From assembly GCA_023431345.1 (NCBI GenBank), contig JAEYWK010000121.1, positions 1-48,795 of the forward strand: 48,795 nucleotides of DNA, written 5' to 3'. The notes below the pieces were generated by a model that was given only the letters and a program-made list of their open reading frames with translations, was not told the origin of the DNA and did no database searches. Positions 34,229-41,973 of this stretch are shown here, piece after piece (within the stretch, counting starts at the first letter, position 1; each line of letters begins with the position of its first letter). A program made the translations under genes and the position numbers. Origin of the DNA: Pseudomonadota bacterium (lineage in GTDB: Bacteria; Myxococcota_A; Polyangia; Polyangiales; Polyangiaceae).

Positions 34229-34789
34229 ATGAAAGGAATGAAGAAATCGGAGAGGACCCGCGAGGCAATCCTGGCTGCTGCGCGCCAGCTCTTCGCCAAG
34301 CAGGGCTACGAAGCCACGACCGTGCGCGAGGTGGCGGAGCGCGCGCGCATCGATCCCGCGATGGTGATCCGTTATTTCGGCAGCAAAGACGGGCTGTTCG
34401 CGGAAGCAGCCTCGGTGAAGCTCGAGCTGCCGTCGTCCGCCGACATCTGTCCGGCCGACATCGGACGGACCGTGGCCGAGCACTTCCTCGAGATTTGGGA
34501 GGGCGCTGGCAGCAAGCAGGGGATGGCGGTGCTGCTGCGCTCCGCGGCCTCGAACAGCTACGCGGCGGCGAAGATGCGTGACGCCTTCCTGGCGCAGGTC
34601 ATGCCGTTCATCACGGCGATCGGTGATCCGGCGAGCGCGGGACGACGCGCGGGGCTGGTCGCCAGTCAGCTGCTCGGCCTCGCGATGTGCCGCTACGTGC
34701 TCAAGCTGCCGCCCGTGGTCGCGCTCTCGCACGAGGAGATCGTGGCCGCGCTCGGCCCGACGCTCCAGCGCTACGCGCTCCTCGGTTAG
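34229..34789 (+). CDS. TetR family transcriptional regulator
   Basis: This 186-residue repressor has a typical N-terminal helix-turn-helix (REAILAAARQLFAKQGYEATTVREVAERARIDPAMVIRYFGSKDGLFAEA, residues about 8-57). A C-terminal helical ligand-binding domain of the TetR_C type follows (SAGRRAGLVASQLLGLAMCRYVLKLPPV). It is predicted to bind the repeated palindrome just upstream and to control itself and the divergent flavin monooxygenase. Two ATGs, at 34229 and 34238, are possible; I use the first. The ligand is unknown but is probably the monooxygenase substrate or a related aromatic. Confidence 0.9.
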   Translation: MKGMKKSERTREAILAAARQLFAKQGYEATTVREVAERARIDPAMVIRYFGSKDGLFAEAASVKLELPSSADICPADIGRTVAEHFLEIWEGAGSKQGMAVLLRSAASNSYAAAKMRDAFLAQVMPFITAIGDPASAGRRAGLVASQLLGLAMCRYVLKLPPVVALSHEEIVAALGPTLQRYALLG

Positions 34790-34877
34790 GGCCGCCGCGC
34801 GCGCACTCTACTCGGATTGCCATGCTGCGGGCGCCCTCAGTTGCGAATCTCCCACTCGAGCGCTAGCCTGATGGTGA

Positions 34878-35759
34878 ATGCGCTCCAGGGATTGGGTCGT
34901 TGCGGGGTTGGCGTTTGCTTTGACGACGAGCTGCGGCAAGTCCGAAGTGCAGGGTCCAGTAACCCTGGAGGAGTTCACGGCGGGGGCGGCGGCGGCGCGC
35001 TGCGATAGCCTCGGAGGGTGCTGTGACCGAGCAAGCCACAGCTTCGATCGCGCTTCCTGTGAGGCCGCGACGACGCTGCGCTTGGTCGCGCTTTGGTCGG
35101 AGGATGAAAAGGTGGAGTACAACCCAGCCGTCGGCGGGGCCTGCCTCGACCAGCTGCGTCGGAGCATGAGCTGCGGGCAAGCCAACGACGCCGACGGCGC
35201 GCTGTCCGCCTGCGACGACCTGTTCGTGGGGACGGTGCCTGTCGGTGGCGAGTGCCGCTCGACCTCGCAGTGCCAAGGCGTCCGCTCCCGCGGAGCTCAG
35301 TGCGTGTTCAACGACGACGGTGAGGAGGGAAGTGGGGTGTGCACCATCGTGGAAAGAACCACGCCCGCGCGCGGCAAGGCCGGTGACGCTTGTGTCGGCA
35401 CCTGCAACGAGGGCGAAGGCTGCAGCTTGGACGTCGCGCCGACGGCAGGCGGGCAACCGCCTGTCAACGTCGCGTGTTACATCAAAGACGGACTGTATTG
35501 CCAGTTCAACGACCGACCTCGGTGCCAACCGCTCGTGGCGGTTGGCGAGCCTTGCGACAGCTCTGACGCTTGCGTCAGCGGGGCCTTCTGCGATCTCAAC
35601 GACCAGCACTGCAGGGAGCGGCAACCCGACGGCGCGCGCTGTGACGACGGACGGGGCTGCGCGACTCGCTACTGCGTGTACGATGAGCTCGACCAAGGGA
35701 CCTGCGGCGAGCCGACCGTCGACGCCGAGGAGTGCTCGGAGGCCGGTGCATGGCGGTAG
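34878..35759 (+). CDS. Cysteine-rich hypothetical lipoprotein
   Basis: This 293-residue protein has a signal peptide and lipobox TTSC (Cys19). The mature part holds about 25 cysteines. It has an N-terminal helical segment (ARCDSLGGCCDRASHSFDRASCEAA) and then repeats of the type GxxCxxxxxCxxGxxC (VGGECRSTSQCQGV, GEPCDSSDACVSGAFCDLNDQHC, GARCDDGRGCATRYC). This arrangement is common in myxobacterial lipoproteins whose function is unknown. It ends abruptly after a final Cys motif (EECSEAGAWR), so the C-terminal end may be shortened compared with relatives. No operon partner is clear. Confidence 0.8.
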   Translation: MRSRDWVVAGLAFALTTSCGKSEVQGPVTLEEFTAGAAAARCDSLGGCCDRASHSFDRASCEAATTLRLVALWSEDEKVEYNPAVGGACLDQLRRSMSCGQANDADGALSACDDLFVGTVPVGGECRSTSQCQGVRSRGAQCVFNDDGEEGSGVCTIVERTTPARGKAGDACVGTCNEGEGCSLDVAPTAGGQPPVNVACYIKDGLYCQFNDRPRCQPLVAVGEPCDSSDACVSGAFCDLNDQHCRERQPDGARCDDGRGCATRYCVYDELDQGTCGEPTVDAEECSEAGAWR

Positions 35760-35846
35760 CTGCGGCCTTGGCATCGCGCTGACCGAGCCCGGCTCGGCTG
35801 CGAAGCGACTTGACATTGCTACCCCGTGCGCGACGCTATTCGCACC

Positions 35847-36347
35847 ATGAAAGCAGCAGAGCGCTCGCGTCGACTGCCGCCCGCGGCGAGCAGCGTGCCC
35901 GTGACCGAAGCCATGGCTAGCCCGGTCTTTACCGTGGATCCCGAGATCGGGCTGCTCGATCTGATGCGAATCTTCGTGACGGCGGGGATCAGCGGCGCGC
36001 CGGTGGTCGACGCGAGCGGCAAAGCGATCGGTGTGGTTTCGAAGACCGATCTCTTGCGAGAGCTCTACGACCAGGCGGGCAGCGCCACGTCCGCCTTGCT
36101 CGACGCGGCCCGTCTGGAAGCGACCCCTGAGGCCGCTGAGAAGGCCTGCCGCGCCCGCGACATCATGACGGGAAATCCAGTCGTGGTGACGGAAGATACT
36201 TCACTCGGGCAAGCCGCCGCGTTGATGGCGGAGGAGCACCTGCACCGCGTGTTCGTCGTCGATCGAAAGGGCGCGCTGACTGGCGTCTTGTCTTCGAGCG
36301 ACATCGTCCACTGGCTGGCGCGCGAAGACGACGCTCCCGGCTCCTGA
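35847..36347 (+). CDS. CBS-domain pair protein
   Basis: This is a protein of 166 residues from the ATG, or 173 from a GTG at 35826. It consists of two CBS domains (MASPVFTVDPEIGLLDLMRIF ... GVVSKTDLL and IMTGNPVVVTEDTSLGQAAALM ... GVLSSSDIV). Bateman modules of this type bind adenine nucleotides and regulate attached or partner enzymes; here no enzyme domain is attached. The sequence ttgaca at 35810-35815 with gctatt at 35835-35840 resembles a -35/-10 pair. If used, transcription would begin almost at the ATG, and the GTG could not be the start. The gene converges on the Dabb gene with a 14-bp gap. Confidence 0.85.
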   Translation: MKAAERSRRLPPAASSVPVTEAMASPVFTVDPEIGLLDLMRIFVTAGISGAPVVDASGKAIGVVSKTDLLRELYDQAGSATSALLDAARLEATPEAAEKACRARDIMTGNPVVVTEDTSLGQAAALMAEEHLHRVFVVDRKGALTGVLSSSDIVHWLAREDDAPGS

Positions 36348-36361
36348 GGCGGGTCGCCGCG

Positions 36362-36664
36362 TCACACGCGGACGTCGTAGACTTGAACCTTCTGCCAGCT
36401 GCTCGAGAACTCCTGCACGAACCGCTCGTGAATCTCGTGCGCTTGGTAGCGATCGTGCGCCGCTAGATCCGGGAAGATGGCGACCAGCGCCCAAGCGTAC
36501 GAGTCGTCGACGACGGGCCGCTTGGGGGTGATTTCCGGCTTGCCGAAGTGAGTCTCGCGAATGTCCGGGATCTGCCTGAGCTTCTTCAGCCCTTCCTCGA
36601 ACCGGGCGACCAGCGCAGGGTCAGCATCTGCCTTGAACCAAAAATAGACCGAGTGAATCAGCAT
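36362..36664 (-). CDS. Dabb (stress-responsive alpha/beta barrel) protein
   Basis: This 100-residue protein matches the dimeric ferredoxin-like Dabb family: a first strand with His (MLIHSVYFWFKADADPALVARFEEGL), then a central SYAWALVAIFPDLAAHDRYQAHEIHERFVQEF, and a final strand. Family members are either small enzymes, such as polyketide cyclases and olivetolic acid cyclase, or stress proteins. The length is exactly one Dabb domain. The frame is open 165 bp upstream, but the ATG at 36664 fits the family start. It is divergent from the LacI-type sensor gene, 173 bp away. Confidence 0.85.
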   Translation of the reverse strand: MLIHSVYFWFKADADPALVARFEEGLKKLRQIPDIRETHFGKPEITPKRPVVDDSYAWALVAIFPDLAAHDRYQAHEIHERFVQEFSSSWQKVQVYDVRV

Positions 36665-36837
36665 GCCCCGCTGACTTATCCGTTCGCCCGCGAAGCGCCT
36701 AGCCTCAAAACGCCACGTCCCGTGGGGCGGGGTGCAACGCCTACCTCGACGCATGCGACGAGCTTGTAACCCTCGTAACGGGACAGCCGGCCCGAATGAG
36801 GGTGTGAAGGCGGCCCGCGTGTGTAACATTTGAAGGA

Positions 36838-38574
36838 TTGCCGAACCTCGCTCAGGACGCCGGAAGAGGGCGCGCTCGCCGACGAGTAGCGCTGCTGATG
36901 GATGCCATCGAAGATGACTACCAGGCGGCCGTGCTGCAGGGCGCTCGTGCGACCGCTCAACAAGAAGGCGTCGAGCTGTGGTGCGTGGCGGGTGGGGTGC
37001 TCGGCAGCGGCTCGCAGCACCCGAGCTGCGTGAGAAATTTCTTGTTCGACTTGCTGCGCCCGCGCGACTTCGACGGCATCTTGGTCCTCGGCGGGTCGCT
37101 GAGCAACGTGCTGGGCGTGCAGGCCTTGGAGGAGTGGCTGAGCCGCTTTCAGGGGGTGCCGATGGTCAGCCTCGGCGTCGCGCTGGGCGCCTGCCCGAGC
37201 GTGATCAGCGAAGGCGCGCCCGGCATGAAGGACTTGGTTTCGCACCTCATCGAGCAGCACCATCATCGCCGCATCGCCTTCATCCGTGGTCCTGCCGCGA
37301 GCGTGGAAGCCGAAGAGCGCTTCGCGGCGTACCGAAGCGTGCTGGCAGAGTTCGATATCGTCGAAGATCCGCGCTTGGTGCTGCAAGGCGATTGGCTGCG
37401 CGACTCGGGGGCGGCCGCGGTTCGCGAGCTGTTCGACGTGCGCGGCATCGCCATCGACGCGGTGAGCGCGATTTGCTGCGCCAACGATTACATGGCGCTC
37501 GGGGCGATGGACGCGCTGCGAGAGCGCGGTATCGCCGTGCCGGCGAGCATCGTCGTTACCGGCTACGACGACGGCGAAATCGGCAAGTGCGCGGTGCCCC
37601 CGCTCACGACCGTTCAACAACCGACCGAGCGCATGGGGCGTGACGGGATGCGCGCTCTGCTCGAGCTGATGAAAGGCGCGCGCATCCCGCCGCTCACGCG
37701 GCTGCCCGCGACCATGGTCGCCCGGCGCTCGTGCGGTTGCTCGAGGGGCACGAGCTTGCTCAACAAGCGCGCATCAACCGGGCATTCGCGCTCGCTGGAG
37801 ATCGCGGTGATGGAGCGGCGTGCGCTGATTTTTGCCGAGCTTTCGCGGAGCGCGCGTGGCTCGCTCATCGGCGCGGGCTTGCGCTGGGAGGAGCGACTGG
37901 TGACGGCGCTGCTCGCAGACTGCCGCGGGCAAGGCGGCGATGCCTTCCTCTCGGTGCTCGATCAGATCATGGCCGGGATGCAGCGGGCGGGCGTAGACGT
38001 GGCCCGCGTGCAGCCGGTGCTGAGCACGCTGAGGCGCGTTTTGTTCGACTGCGCGCCGAAAGACGTCGAAGTCATCTCTCGCATCGGCGACATCGTCGAC
38101 GCCGCGCGCGAGCTGGTCGGCGAGTGGCTGCTGCGAGGAGAGACCCTGCGCCGGATGGAGGTCGTGGATTTTTCGCGGGTGCTCTCCCGCGTCAGCGGCG
38201 CGCTGCTCCACTCGGCCGACAGCGCGCACGAGCGCGCCGCGTTCGAGCAAGGGCTGCGCCGCCTCGGATTTCGCGCCCTTTGCCTGGGTCTCTTCGAGCA
38301 GCCCGGTCGCGCTTCGGAGCGCTGCCTCTGCCTGGCTGCGATCCAAGCCAATGGTCGCACGGGCGCTGCGCCGCATTTCGATTCGAGTGATTTCTGCGCG
38401 AGCGGCGTGTTCGATGATCAGGCCCACGCAGTGCTCGTCCAAGGCATCGTTCACGACGACGAGCCGCTCGGATTGCTCACCGTACCGCTCGGCGATCACG
38501 CTACGAGCGTGTTCGAGCAGATGCGTGAAACCTTCGCCATCGCCATGCGCGGTCTGCGCCTGGCGCGGCGATAG
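36838..38574 (+). CDS. LacI-type ligand-binding sensor without HTH, GAF-like C-terminus
   Basis: This 578-residue soluble protein has a periplasmic-binding-protein-like (LacI/GalR type) sensor at residues 15-305 (RRVALLMDAIEDDYQAAVLQGA, GILVLGGSLSN, HRRIAFIRGP, ICCANDYMALGAMDALRERGI, VVTGYDDGEIG, LTTVQQPTERMG). A helical middle (330-470) and a C-terminal GAF-like domain (475-578) follow. There is no N-terminal helix-turn-helix and no GGDEF, kinase or other output. I know similar sensor halves from bacterial diguanylate cyclases and histidine kinases, where an output domain follows. The start appears to be a TTG after gaagga, because no ATG precedes the first strand. It may signal by protein contact. 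Confidence 0.75.
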   Translation: MPNLAQDAGRGRARRRVALLMDAIEDDYQAAVLQGARATAQQEGVELWCVAGGVLGSGSQHPSCVRNFLFDLLRPRDFDGILVLGGSLSNVLGVQALEEWLSRFQGVPMVSLGVALGACPSVISEGAPGMKDLVSHLIEQHHHRRIAFIRGPAASVEAEERFAAYRSVLAEFDIVEDPRLVLQGDWLRDSGAAAVRELFDVRGIAIDAVSAICCANDYMALGAMDALRERGIAVPASIVVTGYDDGEIGKCAVPPLTTVQQPTERMGRDGMRALLELMKGARIPPLTRLPATMVARRSCGCSRGTSLLNKRASTGHSRSLEIAVMERRALIFAELSRSARGSLIGAGLRWEERLVTALLADCRGQGGDAFLSVLDQIMAGMQRAGVDVARVQPVLSTLRRVLFDCAPKDVEVISRIGDIVDAARELVGEWLLRGETLRRMEVVDFSRVLSRVSGALLHSADSAHERAAFEQGLRRLGFRALCLGLFEQPGRASERCLCLAAIQANGRTGAAPHFDSSDFCASGVFDDQAHAVLVQGIVHDDEPLGLLTVPLGDHATSVFEQMRETFAIAMRGLRLARR

Positions 38575-38576
38575 CT

Positions 38577-40358
38577 TCACGGCCCGCGGCCGCGCTGGGG
38601 CGAGCCCCCTCGGGGGCGGCGCGACTTCGGGCCGAGCGCCTTCAGCATGCCGCGCGCTTGGGTGCGGGCTGCCTCGGCGCGGGGCGTCGCCTGCGGGTTC
38701 TCGATGACGGCCTCGTAGGCGGCGATGGCGGCAGGGCGATTCCCCGCCCGTAGGTGGAGCGCGCCGAGGCGCAGCTGCGGTGTCACGAGGGCAGGGAAGG
38801 TCGCGGCCAGCTCCTGCCATTGCCGGAGCGCGGCCGCGACCTCGAGGGAGCGCCCCTGGAGGTCGCGTCGGAAGATCTCGTCGTCGAAGTCGAAGCGCAG
38901 CGACGCGGCTCGGGTCGACGCTGCCAGGGCTTCCTCGAAGCGTCCGGCGCGCGCCAGAGCTCGCGCATATTGAGACGCGCTGCGCCCGTGCTCCGGCATC
39001 CAGTGGCGGGCGCGCGAAAGATCGCTCACGGCGGGCTCGTTCGCGCGTAGCGCCTCTCGCCCGCGGGTCCAGGCCGCGTTGCCGGCGGCGAAGCGTACGC
39101 CCTGCAGCAGCCCGAGCAGCGCGACGGCGGCCAGCACGGGGCGGTGTAGGCGTGACGGAGCGCTGGGCGAGAGAAAGCCCAGCAGGAAGAAGAAGAGCAC
39201 GAAGGTCGACGGTACCCGCAGCGGTGAATCCGCGAAGCCGCACGCGACCAGCGCTACCAAGGCCGCGCCTACGGCCCGCGACTGTGAATCACCCCGAACG
39301 TGCGCGGTGCGAAGCACGACGACGACGACGACCACGAAAGCAGCGGCGGTGAGGAGACCACCTTCGGCCGCGAGCTGAAGCAAATCGTTGTGCGCGAAGT
39401 CCACGCTCGAAAGCGGCATGAAGGCGTGCGGATCCCCATTCACCAAGGCGGCGGCGGCGCGGCCATAAGCGGAGGGGTAGCCGCCGATGCCCACGCCGGT
39501 GAGCGGGTGCTGCGCCACGATTTCGAGCGCAGCTCGCCAGAGAAAGAGCCGCCCGCGCAGCCACGACGCCTGGGCCGCCAGATCTTGCTGCCAAGCCAGC
39601 GCGAGCGCCGCCGCCGCGCAGCCAAATGTCACTGCGAGGAGCACCAGCCGCCGCCCGCGCGGCTGATTGCGGCCCAGGCAGCCAAAGGCGACGAGCCCCG
39701 CCGCGAGCGTCACCAGGCCTCCTTTCGACAGCGTGGCGAGCGTTGCCGCAGCGAGCAGCGCGGCCGCGGCGTGATACACGCGGCGCCGCGCCGGGGAGGC
39801 GCCAGCAGCGAGCCCCAGCGAGAGCGGCACCAGCGGCGCCAGGTAAGCGGCGGCCCAGTTCGGGTTGCCAAACGTACCCGGCGCACGAAACTCGAGGCCG
39901 GTATAGACCTCGCTGGTCAGCCAGCGCAGCCCAGCGGCCTGGAGCAAGACCACGACCGCGCACAGCGCGCCGCCTGCAACGAGCACCGCCAGGCTCGAGC
40001 GCCGCGCATCGTCACTGTCGTCGTGCGCGGCGGCGACCAAGAAGAACAGCGCGAGGCCTGACAGCAGGCCCAGCGCTCCCGGCCAGTGCGTCGCCGCGAG
40101 GGACGACGAGAGCGCCGGAAGAGCCACTGCGAGCGCCACGAAGCCGCCCAGAGGGACCCAGCGCGCCGGCAAGCGACGTGGCGGTGGACGCAGCAGCGAG
40201 GCGACGCCGATGGCGCATAGCCCGAGCCCGAACAGGCTCCACTTGGCGAGCCGGAACCCGCCCGCCTCATTCGGCAGCGCAAAGAACGCGGTGGCCGCGA
40301 CGAGCAACCCGGGTGCTACCTGCAGCAGCCGCGCCGCGTGTCGCGGGCTCGAGCTCAT
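38577..40358 (-). CDS. O-antigen ligase-like membrane protein with TPR tail
   Basis: This 593-residue protein has about 11 membrane helices (residues 10-430) and a soluble C-terminal region of TPR-like helices (455-575: SASQYARALARAGRFEEALAA, LRLGALHLRAGNRPAAIAAYEAV). The central periplasmic loop shows the Wzy_C/WaaL signature (FLWRAALEIVAQHPLTGVGIGG ... VDFAHNDLLQLAAEGGLLT) with the catalytic-type His. Such enzymes ligate or polymerise lipid-linked oligosaccharides, onto lipid A core or, in PglL types, onto proteins. The ATG start overlaps the stop of the preceding lipoprotein gene by 4 bases, so the two are translationally coupled. The stop nearly meets the convergent sensor gene. Confidence 0.88.
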   Translation of the reverse strand: MSSSPRHAARLLQVAPGLLVAATAFFALPNEAGGFRLAKWSLFGLGLCAIGVASLLRPPPRRLPARWVPLGGFVALAVALPALSSSLAATHWPGALGLLSGLALFFLVAAAHDDSDDARRSSLAVLVAGGALCAVVVLLQAAGLRWLTSEVYTGLEFRAPGTFGNPNWAAAYLAPLVPLSLGLAAGASPARRRVYHAAAALLAAATLATLSKGGLVTLAAGLVAFGCLGRNQPRGRRLVLLAVTFGCAAAALALAWQQDLAAQASWLRGRLFLWRAALEIVAQHPLTGVGIGGYPSAYGRAAAALVNGDPHAFMPLSSVDFAHNDLLQLAAEGGLLTAAAFVVVVVVVLRTAHVRGDSQSRAVGAALVALVACGFADSPLRVPSTFVLFFFLLGFLSPSAPSRLHRPVLAAVALLGLLQGVRFAAGNAAWTRGREALRANEPAVSDLSRARHWMPEHGRSASQYARALARAGRFEEALAASTRAASLRFDFDDEIFRRDLQGRSLEVAAALRQWQELAATFPALVTPQLRLGALHLRAGNRPAAIAAYEAVIENPQATPRAEAARTQARGMLKALGPKSRRPRGGSPQRGRGP

Positions 40359-41791
40359 TCGCTGTGACAGGTGTCGTCGGTGCTCACTTCGTAATAAAGG
40401 ACAGTGAGCGGATCATGACCCTGAGTGCCCGTGTTGGGGTTCAGGAACGTCACGATCGTCTCCACCGTGCTCCAGCCCGAGAGGAGGCCGCTCACCACCG
40501 CTTCGGTCGCGCCGACCGCGTCGCGCTGGTTCTCGAACACGTGGCAGGCTTCCGGGTAGTGGTCGGTCACGGTGCGCCAGGTGGCCGTGGCTTGGCCGAG
40601 GTCGTTCGTGATGGAAGGCGTGACGTCGAACGAGCCGTGGCCTTCGAGCCCGCTCGAGACGCTCCACTCGATCGGCTTGCCTTCGATGGGCCCCTTGCGC
40701 GGGAAGGCGCAGCCCGTGAGATCGGTGACGGCGGAGCCGAGCACGGCGCGCGCCCAGTTGTCGTAGTAGTCGTCCTCGAAGGTGAGCGTCATCTCGATGG
40801 TGGTGACGTTCGGCTTCTTGGGGGCGTGCCAGAGCAGATCAGGGGTGTTGGTGATCGCGACTTTGTGCCCGTACAGGATGAGCGAGCCGCAGACGCTGAC
40901 CTTCGCGGCGTCTTTCTTGTCGAGCGGGACTTGAGTGAGGCCTTGGAGCGCGCTCGTCAGCTCACCCTCCACCTTGTCCTTCAGCTGGCTCTTGATCTGG
41001 TCCTTGATGAAGTCGGCGCCGGGGTTCGATTGGAGGAACTGGAACTTCGACGGCAGCTTGGGGCTGCCGCTCAGCGAGCGCTCCGCTTCGTCCGACTCCG
41101 CGAAGATGGTGAAGGCGAGGAGCGTGAACTGCAGCGGATCGAGCAGGCCGTCGCCCCAGAGGAAATCTTCCTGCAAGTCCTTGCGGCGCGCTCGCTCTTG
41201 CCCGAGCTGCCGGACGAGCGATGGCAGCACGGTGCCTTCGTCGAGCGGCAGCTCGGGGTCGGCCTCACCACCGATGACCGACGAATAGAGGATCGAACCG
41301 AGGAGCTCCGCGTTGAGCTCTGCGCCGCCCAAGTCGTAGGGGAAGTCGAGCTCGACGCCCTGCTCCACGAGGCCCTCGGCGAACCCTTCGACATCGACGA
41401 GCCGGAGCTGCGCGTAAGCAGCCGCCATCTGCTCGACGACGCGAGTGGTCACGAACGGGAGCCCCGCGTCGATGCGCTCGAGCGCGCCGTCGACGTCGTC
41501 GGCCTCCAGCGTCGGCACTCCGAACGCCTCGAGGACGGCCTCGATGTGCGGGGACACATCCTCGCCCGCCTCGACGTCGTCGTAAATCAGCTCTGCGACG
41601 GACGAGACCTCGGCGTAAGTGCTGGAGACCCCGGGGTTGTTGGGCCTTCCGCCCGAATCCGAGCCACCTGAGTCGGCCCCGCTGGAGCCGTCGCCTCCAG
41701 CGCCGTCGACCACCTTCGAGCCGGAGCTCGACCCGCAGCTGAGCGCTGCGCCAACCAAGAGACTTGCCGCCAGTAACTTCTTCTTCGACAT
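40355..41791 (-). CDS. Hypothetical lipoprotein coupled to the ligase
   Basis: This 478-residue lipoprotein has lipobox AALSC and a 30-residue Gly/Ser/Asp linker. The next 200 residues are helical and acidic (ELIYDDVEAGEDVSPHIEAVLEAF, VVEQMAAAYAQLRLVDVEGF, LLGSILYSSVIG). The rest is beta-rich with cysteines (TTIEMTLTFEDDYYDNWARAV, LTGCAFP, TWRTVTDHYPEACHVF). I do not recognise a family. The ATG at 41791 gives the best signal peptide; a TTG two codons upstream is less likely. Coupling with the O-antigen-ligase-like gene (ATGA overlap) suggests the two act together, for instance the lipoprotein as substrate or periplasmic partner. That is inference. Confidence 0.75.
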   Translation of the reverse strand: MSKKKLLAASLLVGAALSCGSSSGSKVVDGAGGDGSSGADSGGSDSGGRPNNPGVSSTYAEVSSVAELIYDDVEAGEDVSPHIEAVLEAFGVPTLEADDVDGALERIDAGLPFVTTRVVEQMAAAYAQLRLVDVEGFAEGLVEQGVELDFPYDLGGAELNAELLGSILYSSVIGGEADPELPLDEGTVLPSLVRQLGQERARRKDLQEDFLWGDGLLDPLQFTLLAFTIFAESDEAERSLSGSPKLPSKFQFLQSNPGADFIKDQIKSQLKDKVEGELTSALQGLTQVPLDKKDAAKVSVCGSLILYGHKVAITNTPDLLWHAPKKPNVTTIEMTLTFEDDYYDNWARAVLGSAVTDLTGCAFPRKGPIEGKPIEWSVSSGLEGHGSFDVTPSITNDLGQATATWRTVTDHYPEACHVFENQRDAVGATEAVVSGLLSGWSTVETIVTFLNPNTGTQGHDPLTVLYYEVSTDDTCHSE

Positions 41792-41973
41792 GTTCAATTC
41801 AGACCGCTACGAGCCACCGTGCCACAGCCAGCGCAGCGATTGAAGGGCCTTCGCACGCGCGATCGCTCTTCGCTGGGCGCGCCACAGCGCGCGCAGGAGC
41901 AACCGTCCGGGCAACTAGTCTGAGCGTCGCGTGCCGCGCGACGTCGCGAGAGCGCTCTCGATTTGAGACGCGC

